In this document: positions 43,196 through 51,739 of the stretch, in pieces
Numbering within the stretch: the first letter of the stretch is position 1
Layout of the letters: the number at the start of each line of letters is the position of its first letter
NCBI GenBank assembly: GCA_051000815.1
Contig: JBPCNX010000013.1
Location: 1-64,000, forward strand
DNA: 64,000 nt
Source of the DNA: PSRF01 sp051000815
Lineage (GTDB): Bacteria > Acidobacteriota > Blastocatellia > Pyrinomonadales > Pyrinomonadaceae
Reading direction: 5' to 3'
The notes under the pieces: model-generated
The model's database searches: none
Seen by the model: the letters and a program-made list of their open reading frames with translations, nothing else
What the model was told of the DNA's origin: nothing
Made by a program: the position numbers and the translations under genes

Positions 43196-46100
43196 TTAGA
43201 ACTGATAGCGCACCGCAAACTGCATCACGCGGCCAGCCTTCGTCTCATTAAGCGGAGTTTGAGTTGCCGTATAGCGCCCGAAGTCGTCGGTAGGTGTCAA
43301 ATTCCGCAGGTAAGGATCTCGCGGCAAACTAAGATCGGCGATTGAGTCGTTGTCAAACTTCTGCGTGTTCGTGACATTAAACACTTCCCAGCGAATCTGC
43401 AGTTTATGTCCTTCCCACGGCATATTGAAGGTCTTGTAGAGTCCTGCATCGAGGGAAATGTACCCTTGTCCGCGCAATACGTTACGATCCCCAACTTCGC
43501 CCGGCCTAGCATTGCGGAAGGCCGCTAATGCGCTTCGGGCGTCGCCAAAGACATTCGGCTGATTGACGCCGCCACCGCGCGACGGTGACGTTCCGATAGG
43601 TGTTACTCGAACGCCATTTGATTGCACATTCCAGTTAGTGGCCCAACGGCTTCCATCAAAAGGAGTTTGAATAGGAAGGCCGCTGTTCCAACGGAAAATC
43701 CCGGTCAACTCCCAGTTCCCGAGAATTCCCTGACCGACCGTGTTCATGCCCGACAAGAACTTCTTACCTCGGCCGAATGGCAAACCGATGAGCCAGTTAG
43801 CATTGATGATGTGGGTGGCATCGAAGTCAGATGTGGCATAGTTCTGATCGATATCCAGGGCATTAACGATAAACGCACTTGCGTACGCAGTAGATGCTTG
43901 CAGGCCCGAAGCATTGTCGAGCGAGTGACTATATGTGTAGTTGAAATCAAACATCAAGTCGTTCCCGAACCGTTGTCGCAGACTAAACTGCGCGGCGTTG
44001 TAATTCGAACGCGCGATCGTTCCGAAACTGGAAAGCGCGGCAAACTGTGGCTGATAGAACATGTTGTTGAACTTGGCCGGACCGCCACCAAACGGGCACG
44101 TGGTGCAATCGGGGCTGTCGTCCCACAGCAGTTGCACGAAGGTATAATCCGTAATCCCGGCGCCCCCGAGGGCCGGAAATGCGATCCACGCATAAGCCGC
44201 CTGCGTGGGCGTCAGCGAGAGATCTCCCCACCATGCCGGTCCGTGTGGGAAGAGGTTGTCGAAGTATGCGAGAGTCGGCACCTGGTCGATCGGTGTGTTT
44301 GCATATCGGTGGTCAACCAGAATGTTCATGGCCTGATAGAAGGTCATGTCTGACGCCGGATCGCGAATGTTGTTTAACTGCATAATGTCGCGCGATGCCA
44401 GGAGCTTGTGACCCATGCGCCCCACGTAGCTGGCTTCAAAAGTCAGCCCTCTGCCTAATTCGCGACCATACGACAGATTGAAACTGTAGTTGTAAGGGGT
44501 GGTTATGTTGTCATCAAGCGATTGCTCAATACGCTGATCCTCGTTGGCCTCGATGGTTAACGGGAAGGTAAGGTTGTTGGGAATATTATCGACATTTCCG
44601 CGCACGCTGGGATTAAATCCGGTGAATGGCGGTCCCGGGCGATCGCTGACATTGAATGCATTTGCTGCATTGCTCAGGCTGCCGGTGAATCCGAGCACGG
44701 AGTTCAAATCGAAGTTTACCGCCAATTGACTGCCGATGCGGTCATACGTCATCCGGAAACCGCCACGGAGAACACTCTTGCCGTTGCGGCCGAACACCCT
44801 TCCAAAGAAGTTATCGCCAAAGTCCGGTGACCAGGCAAATGCTACCGCCGGGGCGAAGTTGTTCCAGTCCTGCTCGTAGTAACCGGGGCGGCCATTCTTT
44901 TTCCCGGCAAGATCAAAGGTGATTGATTCATTGAAGGGAACGCCATTGAAAGAGCTTTCTCTGCGTCGTTCGAAGTAATCAGTCAAACTCACGGTGGGCT
45001 TAACTTGTACGCCGTTGGTTTCATAGACAGGTGTTGAAGTTCCCCAACGCAGTCCATAGGTCAGCGTAAAGTTAGGCTTCATCCGCCAGGAATCCTGCCA
45101 GTAAAGCTCATACTCCTGGGTGGCGAAGCTCCTTACCGTTGGAGTGCCGGTCGGCTGCAACGTGCCATCCGGGCCGTACACAAGATTTGCTGAGAACTGC
45201 GAATAGTTACCGATTGCCGAGGAGAGTGCGTCGCGCAGGTCCAGTTCAAAATCAGGACTTACATCGGGGAATATTGGATCTCCGGTGTTGTAGACATCGA
45301 AAATCACCGAATCGCCGGAGAAGTCGTAATAGGAAGGATTAATCACGGCCTCATCAAACGAACCGCCAAATGAAGTCCGGTTGTTTGTGATCAGACGAAC
45401 ATTCGCACCAAATCCGAAGCTGTGGTTGCCCTTGATCCACGACACGTCATCAACGAAGTTGTGAACCGGAGTTGTCCGGCTCAGCGTTCTGGAGAACGCC
45501 AGAGGCGCGAAAATGAAGCGGAAGTTCACCAGGTTTTCATTTGAGTCGCCACCGTCTGAGAAGGAGGTGCGAGTCAGACCGTAGGTAGCACGGTTGACCA
45601 GGCTGTTGGAAATGGTCCAAGTATGACCAACGGCGAACGCCTTCGGATGGTTCCAGAATTTTGGCGATAGAGTATCCGGAAATTGTCCCGCTTGGGTGAT
45701 CACATCCTGCTGATAGGCCCCGCGGGCAAATAGTGCCTGCCGATCAGTAAGATTGAAATCGAATCTCGTATGGTAGACGTTAAGCTCAGTCGGTGTTCTT
45801 GCATTGAACCGGAAGGCAGCGGTATTAAGCCCATCACCTAACGAATTAGAGTTTGCCGGATACCGGGCTGCAGCGGCCGCCAACACGGCAAGCGCCGCCG
45901 AATTGGTCCCGGGGCCGGGTGGGCCGTTGACTGCCACATAAGCATCATTGATTTCGGTTCGCGTTAGACAGTTAACACCTGCTGGAGTACCGGCGGGGCA
46001 TCCTGGATCGCTGGCTCCACTATCCGTAAAGTAGCGCACGATACCCTGGCCGAGCGTCGGTAGCGGCACTTCGCGTACAACCGAGGTGGCAGTAGCTTCC

Positions 46101-47032
46101 CTGAAACCCTCATAAGTAAAGAAGAAGAAAGCGCGATCACGCTTGATTGGTCCGCCGATTGAGCCGCCAAAAATATTTCGCAGCAGTTGCGGACGAGGCA
46201 CGCCGTCCTTGTTATTAAAGAAGTCGTTGGCCGATGTCACAGTGTTACGGTGTGTATAAGATACTCCACCGTGGAAATCATTTGAGCCGGATCGGGTTAC
46301 CAGAGAGACCTGGGCGCCTGAAGAACGGCCCTGGTCGGCATTTGGATTCGTGGTGGTCACGCGAAATTCCTGCAACGAGTCGCGGGTCACGCGAACCACG
46401 CTGGCAAAAGCCTCGTCAGTCACCACGTCGATTCCTCGCTGTTGCTCATTAACGTCGATGCCGTCCAGCGTGACATTCGCCTGGTCGGACCGGCCGCCAT
46501 TCACAAAACCGGTGCGAGTCACCCCAGGTTGCAGTGACAGCAATGCGACAACGTTGCCGGCATTGAGCGGAAGGTCAGCAATCCGGCGTCGATCGAAACT
46601 GGTGCCAATAGTCGCGTCGTGTGTATTTAGAGGAGCATCGGTGCCCGACGCGACATTTACGGTCTCTGAAACCAGTCCAACTTCCAGGGCAGCATCAACA
46701 TCAATCGTGGTATCAACAACAGCCTGAACATCTGAAATGGAAGTTTTCTTGAAACCCGTCGCTTCGACGTCCACTTTGTAAGTGCCGGGAGGGATCGCAG
46801 TAAAGATATAGGCTCCTTCCTGATTGGAAGTCTGGGTGCGGGAGACATTCTTGTTCTGATCGGTAAGCGTCACCGTCGCCCCAGCCACCACATTTCCCTG
46901 CTGGTCTCTAACAAGTCCTTTGACGGTGGCCCTTCCTGATTGAGCCTGAGCGACCCCGAGAAAAGCTAACAACAGTACAAGTGTGACGAGGCAAGATCCT
47001 GCGAAACCCTTAAACAGGGAACGGTTTTTCAT
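43196..47032 (-). CDS. Oar-like TonB-dependent receptor with carboxypeptidase-regulatory domain
   Basis: This 1278-residue outer-membrane protein starts at ATG 47032 with GGAGGT nine bases upstream. A signal peptide (1-31, ending AQAQS) is followed by a carboxypeptidase regulatory-like domain (about 33-110: GRATVKGLVRDQQGNVVAGA), a plug domain (about 115-230: IADLPLNAGNVVALLSLQPG, NVTLDGIDVNEQQ) and a long beta-barrel ending in the aromatic VRYQF. The form matches Oar/TonB receptors expanded in Acidobacteriota. It should import or export large substrates with TonB energy; the ligand is unknown and no TonB box was picked out. A terminator follows. Confidence 0.9.
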   Translation of the reverse strand: MKNRSLFKGFAGSCLVTLVLLLAFLGVAQAQSGRATVKGLVRDQQGNVVAGATVTLTDQNKNVSRTQTSNQEGAYIFTAIPPGTYKVDVEATGFKKTSISDVQAVVDTTIDVDAALEVGLVSETVNVASGTDAPLNTHDATIGTSFDRRRIADLPLNAGNVVALLSLQPGVTRTGFVNGGRSDQANVTLDGIDVNEQQRGIDVVTDEAFASVVRVTRDSLQEFRVTTTNPNADQGRSSGAQVSLVTRSGSNDFHGGVSYTHRNTVTSANDFFNNKDGVPRPQLLRNIFGGSIGGPIKRDRAFFFFTYEGFREATATSVVREVPLPTLGQGIVRYFTDSGASDPGCPAGTPAGVNCLTRTEINDAYVAVNGPPGPGTNSAALAVLAAAAARYPANSNSLGDGLNTAAFRFNARTPTELNVYHTRFDFNLTDRQALFARGAYQQDVITQAGQFPDTLSPKFWNHPKAFAVGHTWTISNSLVNRATYGLTRTSFSDGGDSNENLVNFRFIFAPLAFSRTLSRTTPVHNFVDDVSWIKGNHSFGFGANVRLITNNRTSFGGSFDEAVINPSYYDFSGDSVIFDVYNTGDPIFPDVSPDFELDLRDALSSAIGNYSQFSANLVYGPDGTLQPTGTPTVRSFATQEYELYWQDSWRMKPNFTLTYGLRWGTSTPVYETNGVQVKPTVSLTDYFERRRESSFNGVPFNESITFDLAGKKNGRPGYYEQDWNNFAPAVAFAWSPDFGDNFFGRVFGRNGKSVLRGGFRMTYDRIGSQLAVNFDLNSVLGFTGSLSNAANAFNVSDRPGPPFTGFNPSVRGNVDNIPNNLTFPLTIEANEDQRIEQSLDDNITTPYNYSFNLSYGRELGRGLTFEASYVGRMGHKLLASRDIMQLNNIRDPASDMTFYQAMNILVDHRYANTPIDQVPTLAYFDNLFPHGPAWWGDLSLTPTQAAYAWIAFPALGGAGITDYTFVQLLWDDSPDCTTCPFGGGPAKFNNMFYQPQFAALSSFGTIARSNYNAAQFSLRQRFGNDLMFDFNYTYSHSLDNASGLQASTAYASAFIVNALDIDQNYATSDFDATHIINANWLIGLPFGRGKKFLSGMNTVGQGILGNWELTGIFRWNSGLPIQTPFDGSRWATNWNVQSNGVRVTPIGTSPSRGGGVNQPNVFGDARSALAAFRNARPGEVGDRNVLRGQGYISLDAGLYKTFNMPWEGHKLQIRWEVFNVTNTQKFDNDSIADLSLPRDPYLRNLTPTDDFGRYTATQTPLNETKAGRVMQFAVRYQF

Positions 47033-47403
47033 AGCACCTCCGTGGGTATTGGGAAATTGGAAGTCGAAGAATCTCATAGAGGATGGGATCCCGAGCTAAC
47101 CGCATAATCTGTCGGCCAACTAAAACTTCAGTAGCTAAGAACGAGAAGTACGAAATGCGTTAATGCAAATAACGGCTTTGAGCAAAAGTATGCAGATAGT
47201 GTTCCATCAGAACTTTCATTGCGCGTTGTCTTTCAGTTGCCAGTAAAAGCAAGACTTGGCACGATCAACTTGTTAGTTTGCACATATCCCGTAGGTAAGC
47301 AGGTCCCAAGTATATCCAAATTTTTCGGAATCACTACAAAAATTCGGATTAAAGTTCAATTTCCCGAAATTGAGTAGTTCCCAGAATCGCGGGTCGGGAA
47401 TTC
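47033..47403. other. Divergent intergenic region
   Basis: About 370 bp between the receptor (minus) and thpR (plus). Promoters for both are expected but none is clear. A fragment of the 19.3-kb palindrome (CTTGTTAGTTTGCAC) lies at 47269-47283. No further feature recognised. Confidence 0.35.
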
Positions 47404-48003
47404 ATGCAAGACGCAAAAAATCGTATGCGCGACGCGGAATGGCGGGTTTTTTGCGCAGTTGATCTCACAGAGCCTGCTCGAGTGCATTTGTTGGAGCACA
47501 TTCAGAGGCTGCGAAGTCTGCTTCCCCAAGTTCAGGCAAGCTGGAGCCGGGAAACAAATATTCACCTCACGCTGAAATTTGTGGGTGAGATTTCCAGAGA
47601 ACTAGTGCCCGCCTTTTCGGACGCCGTCTCATGCGCAGTGACAAACCTGGCGCCTTTTTCAGTCGTGCTGGAGGGGGCCGGAGTATTTCCCAAACGGCGC
47701 GACCCCCGCGTGCTTTGGATTGGAATCAGTGATCCGGAAGGGAAACTGGCTGAATTGCACTCGCGGCTTGAAGGTGAGAGCGCAAAGGCAGGATTTTCGA
47801 GAGAAGCACGCCCATTTCATCCACACCTCACGTTGGCGCGTTTGCGTAGCCAGCGATTCGCAAGCGGGGTCGTTCAGGCACACCAACAATCAGTTTTTGA
47901 GCCTCAGGCATTCACAGTTGCCGAGTTGTTGGTTATTCGAAGTGAACTTACTAATGCTGGTTCGAGATATACCGTGCTTTCAAGACACCCTCTACAGAAG
48001 TAG
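47404..48003 (+). CDS. thpR: RNA 2',3'-cyclic phosphodiesterase
   Basis: This 199-residue enzyme belongs to the 2H phosphoesterase (LigT/ThpR) family, which opens 2',3'-cyclic phosphates on RNA ends to 2'-phosphates. The two catalytic tetrapeptides are HLTL in NIHLTLKFVGE and HLTL in FHPHLTLARLR. The opening VFCAVDLTEPARVHL is typical. Start could be the second Met (residue 8), which lies closer to the domain. It ends 15 bp from the convergent SPFH gene. Confidence 0.92.
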   Translation: MQDAKNRMRDAEWRVFCAVDLTEPARVHLLEHIQRLRSLLPQVQASWSRETNIHLTLKFVGEISRELVPAFSDAVSCAVTNLAPFSVVLEGAGVFPKRRDPRVLWIGISDPEGKLAELHSRLEGESAKAGFSREARPFHPHLTLARLRSQRFASGVVQAHQQSVFEPQAFTVAELLVIRSELTNAGSRYTVLSRHPLQK

Positions 48004-48018
48004 TGCTTGCCTTCGAGG

Positions 48019-49020
48019 TTAGGGCAGCTGTCGCGGCTTAGGCGGCTCATCGCCTTTATCGCCGATCTGCGAAAGCACTTCCTTAATTGCTCCCACGCTC
48101 GAAAGCATTGCGGAAGTTTCGACCGGCATAAAAATCACTTTTGAATTGTTGCTTCGCGTCATGTCTCGCAGGCTTTCAATGTAGCGAGTGGTGATCAGAT
48201 ATTGAGCGGGATCGCCAGAGCCGATAGCATTCCCAATTCGCGTAATCGCTTCCGACTCCGCTTCGGCCGCGCGCAACCGCGCCTGTGCGGCGCCTTCCGC
48301 CTGTAGTATCGCTGACTGTTTTTCACCCTCGGCCCGTGTCACTGCCGCGGTCTTCTCACCTTCGGCGCGAGTAATCGCGGCCTGGCGTTCGCCTTCCGCC
48401 TGCAATACCAGCGCCCGCCGATTTCGTTCGGCGGTCATCTGTTTTTCCATCGTAATGCGAACGTCCTCCGGAGGATTGATATTCTTCACGTCAACACGCG
48501 TGACTTTCACTCCCCACTTATCCGTTGCCTCATCAAGAATGATCCTCAATTTTGAATTTATCTGATCGCGCGAGGAGAGTGTGTGGTCAAGATCCATCTC
48601 ACCCATCACGGCCCGCATACCGGTGATAGTCAACTGTACGATGCCGCCGACCAGGTCATTCATTTCATAGATCGCTTTGACCGGATCAATCACCTGCCAG
48701 TAGACGACCGAGTCAACATGTATCGTCACGTTATCGCGCGTGATCACAGGTTGCGGCGGCAGATCGATGTATTGCTCACGCAGGTCGATTGAGGTCAGGC
48801 CCGGACGACTGTTAGTCCAGTAATACGCCCGCGGTCGATCGAGAAAAGGAATCAGGATGTTCAATCCGCTGCTGGCAATTTTGTCGAACCGGCCCAGACG
48901 TTCAACTAACATCACCGTCGCCTGGGGAACGATTCTGATCGTTTTTACCGCGATGATCAGCAATACAATCGCGATAAAACCGAAGAACATGAACGCGAGA
49001 ATACCGGAAAGGGGCTCCAT
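48019..49020 (-). CDS. SPFH/band-7 membrane protein (QmcA/stomatin-like)
   Basis: This 333-residue protein has one N-terminal membrane segment (about 7-27) and a band-7/SPFH domain (about 28-190; VMLVERLGRFDKIASSGLNI, DSVVYWQVIDPVKAIYEMND, DKWGVKVTRVDVKNINPPED). A long helical segment follows with repeated AEGE units (QAEGERQAAITRAEGEKTAA). Such proteins form ring assemblies in the membrane that regulate proteases such as FtsH or organise lipid domains. The NfeD partner gene often beside this family is absent. It is downstream of the amidase gene on the same strand with a 141-bp gap. Confidence 0.9.
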   Translation of the reverse strand: MEPLSGILAFMFFGFIAIVLLIIAVKTIRIVPQATVMLVERLGRFDKIASSGLNILIPFLDRPRAYYWTNSRPGLTSIDLREQYIDLPPQPVITRDNVTIHVDSVVYWQVIDPVKAIYEMNDLVGGIVQLTITGMRAVMGEMDLDHTLSSRDQINSKLRIILDEATDKWGVKVTRVDVKNINPPEDVRITMEKQMTAERNRRALVLQAEGERQAAITRAEGEKTAAVTRAEGEKQSAILQAEGAAQARLRAAEAESEAITRIGNAIGSGDPAQYLITTRYIESLRDMTRSNNSKVIFMPVETSAMLSSVGAIKEVLSQIGDKGDEPPKPRQLP

Positions 49021-49161
49021 AATTTACTCCTCTAAAGAGCAACTCGATAAGGTTTCAGATCGTTAAGAATCTGGTGGAAACTATATCGGATCACTCTTCA
49101 GCTTGGAAGCCGGACATGATCTGGCGGTACCCGCTGGTGTGAACTTACACGCAAACTATAA

Positions 49162-50559
49162 TTATGACTCGCCCGACATGTCCGGAGACTTCCAGCCGCC
49201 CAATGCTGTCTCCACAATCGCGGCGGTTGCCAGGATCGAGGTTTCAGCGCTTGGCCGACCGATGATCTGGACCCCAATCGGCAATCCCTCCGCAGTACGT
49301 CCCGCCGGTAGCACCACCGAAGGCAGGTCGAAGACATTGAAAGTCTGAGAGTAACTAAACGCGCGAAAGACGCTGATCGTTTCGCCGGTAACATTCAGTC
49401 TTTGCGTTCCATGGGGAAACGCGGGCGTTGCTCCTACCGGCGCCACAATCAGCGGCGTAGTTTCCATCCACCTCAGTAGTTGGCCCCGGCGTTCGTCGCG
49501 CTCGCGAAGGGCTTGCTGCAACTCTTCCGGGCTTTGAGACCGTCTTTCTTTTGGGTCCAGGATTTTCCGCGCCAGCGGCCCAGCGAGATCTTCCGCACCT
49601 GAGTAGAACTCTTGAAGGTCCGCCGCCGAGGCTTGTGAAAACAAATCAACCCAAAGGCGAAATCCATGTTCCACTCCAGGCGGGCGTTCGTTGAAAACCT
49701 CATACCCGCCACCGGCTAATGCATTAACCGCAGCTTTAACGGTCAGCGTTGTTTCAGCCGAAACAGGTGTTACACCGTCATAGTCGTACCAGCCGACTCG
49801 TAAACCCTTAAGCTCTCGTTCAGCAGCTGTGGCAAATTCCTGAGCGCCCGCCAGCACAGAGAATAATAGTGAAACGTCCTCAACGCGGCGCGCCATCGGA
49901 CCGATACAGGCACCTGACGCAAGCGCGTTATGAACGGCGGGCACATGACCCTGCATCGGAATACGGCCACTCGTCGGTTTCAATCCCACAATGCCGCAGA
50001 AATGCGCCGGCACGCGAATGGAGCCGGAGAGATCGCTGCCTATTCCCGCTGGAGATAAGCAGGCCGCGATTGCCGATGCTTCACCGCCGCTCGACCCCCC
50101 AGAGGTCAGGCTTTGATTGTAAGGATTGTTCGTCCTGCCAAAGATGGGATTATCAGTTTCGTAGGGAATCGCCATTTCAGACGTGTTGGTCTTTCCGAGA
50201 ACGATTGCGCCCGCAGCCTTCAGACGCGCAACAACGGTCGCGTCTGCAGCCGGAAGGTAATTCTCTCGACGGCGAGATCCGCTCGTAGTCCGTATGCCCG
50301 CAGTCGCAATCGTATCTTTGATCGTGAGCGGAATGCCGTGAAGCGGGCCGAGCAGATTCTCGCGCGCCAGCATTGCCTCTGACGCTCTCGCCTGGTCAAG
50401 CAAATCGGGAGAGAGAGTGACGATGGCATTAAGCGCTGAATTAAACTGTTCGATCTGGTCCAGATGGGCATCGACAACCTCGACAGGCGACACCTGTTTT
50501 GTCTTGATCAGGGAGACTAGCTCCACTATTGATTGCTTGATGAGTTGGTCACGCGCCAT
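49162..50559 (-). CDS. Amidase-signature-family hydrolase
   Basis: This 465-residue enzyme has the amidase signature: the catalytic lysine in PLTIKDTIATAG and the glycine/serine-rich core TSGGSSGGEASAIAACLSPA, then IGSDLSGSIRVPAHFCGIVG with the nucleophilic Ser. It hydrolyses amide bonds. The sequence resembles GatA, but GatB and GatC are not nearby, so it is more likely a stand-alone amidase with unknown substrate than the tRNA amidotransferase. There is no signal peptide. It is divergent from the GNAT gene and upstream of the SPFH gene. Confidence 0.9.
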   Translation of the reverse strand: MARDQLIKQSIVELVSLIKTKQVSPVEVVDAHLDQIEQFNSALNAIVTLSPDLLDQARASEAMLARENLLGPLHGIPLTIKDTIATAGIRTTSGSRRRENYLPAADATVVARLKAAGAIVLGKTNTSEMAIPYETDNPIFGRTNNPYNQSLTSGGSSGGEASAIAACLSPAGIGSDLSGSIRVPAHFCGIVGLKPTSGRIPMQGHVPAVHNALASGACIGPMARRVEDVSLLFSVLAGAQEFATAAERELKGLRVGWYDYDGVTPVSAETTLTVKAAVNALAGGGYEVFNERPPGVEHGFRLWVDLFSQASAADLQEFYSGAEDLAGPLARKILDPKERRSQSPEELQQALRERDERRGQLLRWMETTPLIVAPVGATPAFPHGTQRLNVTGETISVFRAFSYSQTFNVFDLPSVVLPAGRTAEGLPIGVQIIGRPSAETSILATAAIVETALGGWKSPDMSGES

Positions 50560-50823
50560 TCTGCTTTGTTCCTCCGCAGCTTCTCAAATCATAGAAAATC
50601 AAAAAGGCATCATGGTGAATGAGCTAGTGAGTCTATCAGCCTGACCGACTCGGGTTTCAGTCTGACCGGTTAGGTCAGATCTACTTCTTCGTAGTTTCGA
50701 TAAACTGCGAAAACGTCAATAAAATTCACTGATTGTGACCAACCCTGTCGGCACAGTCGTTGCCCTGATTCGCACAGGTAGATGGCAGCCTTAACAGCCA
50801 ATCGCCCCAGTAGGATCCGATCA

Positions 50824-51720
50824 ATGACTTCAGCGATGCAACAAGAATTCAATCCCGGTTTCACCGAGCGGGAATCCGCCGGTGGGCCGCGATGTGTTCA
50901 ACCGCTCCGCGACTCGGATCAGACTGAGGTCCTGCAGTTTCTTGCCGTCCGCCCAATTCATACTGTCTTCCTGGCGAGTCTCATCCGAGACAACGGAATT
51001 GTTAGCCGTTTCAACCGAGGTTCTTTCTTCGGCTGTCGCAACAAGGACGGTGCTCTCGAAGGTGTAGCGCTTCTTGGACATGCCACGCTGATGGAAACCG
51101 AGAGGGAGGAATGCATCAAGGCTTTTGCCGCCCTCGCAAGGAGCCACTCCCCGTCCCACCTGGTCCGCGGCGAGCCCCGCAAGATTAATTCGTTCTGGAA
51201 CTACTACACCGAGGGAACCCGCAAACGCCGGGTCCTGTGCGGTGAACTACTTCTGGAGTTGAAATCCCGACCCTCCGCGCTCGAGAACGTGTCCGGCCTT
51301 CGACAGGCGACCATTGAGGATTTGGAAATGATCGTTCAGGTGAACGCCTCGATGGCCTGCAGCGAAAGTGGGATTAATCCTCTTACAAGAGATCCGCAGG
51401 GATTTCGCGAACGCTCCGCTCGCCGAATCGCCAGGGGTCGCATCTGGGTCTGGATTGAAAACCAAAGTCTGCTTTATAAAACTGACATCATTGCGGAAAC
51501 GCCGCAAGCGATCTATCTCGAAGGTGTTTACGTTCACCCCGAACATCGTACCCGCGGCTATGGTCTGCGGTGTATCTCACAACTTGCCGATGCCCTGCTC
51601 ACACGAACAAAAACCATCTGTTTGACGGTGAATGAAAAGTCAATCGGAACGCAAAATTTCTACAAACGAGCTGGATATGAGCTCGCTTGCCGCTACGACA
51701 CAATCTATTTGGACAGCTAA
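50824..51720 (+). CDS. GNAT-family acetyltransferase with DUF4081-like N-terminal part
   Basis: This 298-residue protein has an N-terminal half of the type found before GNAT domains in DUF4081 proteins (VFLASLIRDNGIVSRFNRGS, FFGCRNKDGALEGVALLGHA) and a C-terminal GNAT domain with YLEGVYVHPEHRTRGYGLRC giving the acetyl-CoA Q/RxxGxG/A-like loop and YKRAGYELACRYDTIYL. ATG 50824 was chosen for its AGGA ribosome site; the upstream ATG at 50782 would add 14 residues, and one at 50836 is also possible. Substrate is unknown. It is followed 19 bp later by the GGDEF-EAL gene, so the two may be co-transcribed. Confidence 0.85.
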   Translation: MTSAMQQEFNPGFTERESAGGPRCVQPLRDSDQTEVLQFLAVRPIHTVFLASLIRDNGIVSRFNRGSFFGCRNKDGALEGVALLGHATLMETEREECIKAFAALARSHSPSHLVRGEPRKINSFWNYYTEGTRKRRVLCGELLLELKSRPSALENVSGLRQATIEDLEMIVQVNASMACSESGINPLTRDPQGFRERSARRIARGRIWVWIENQSLLYKTDIIAETPQAIYLEGVYVHPEHRTRGYGLRCISQLADALLTRTKTICLTVNEKSIGTQNFYKRAGYELACRYDTIYLDS

Positions 51721-51739
51721 GTAACGTTACAAAATCGCC

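Noticed and set aside
49162..50559. Annotation as GatA of the tRNA amidotransferase
   Set aside because: No gatB or gatC nearby; the amidase signature alone does not identify GatA.
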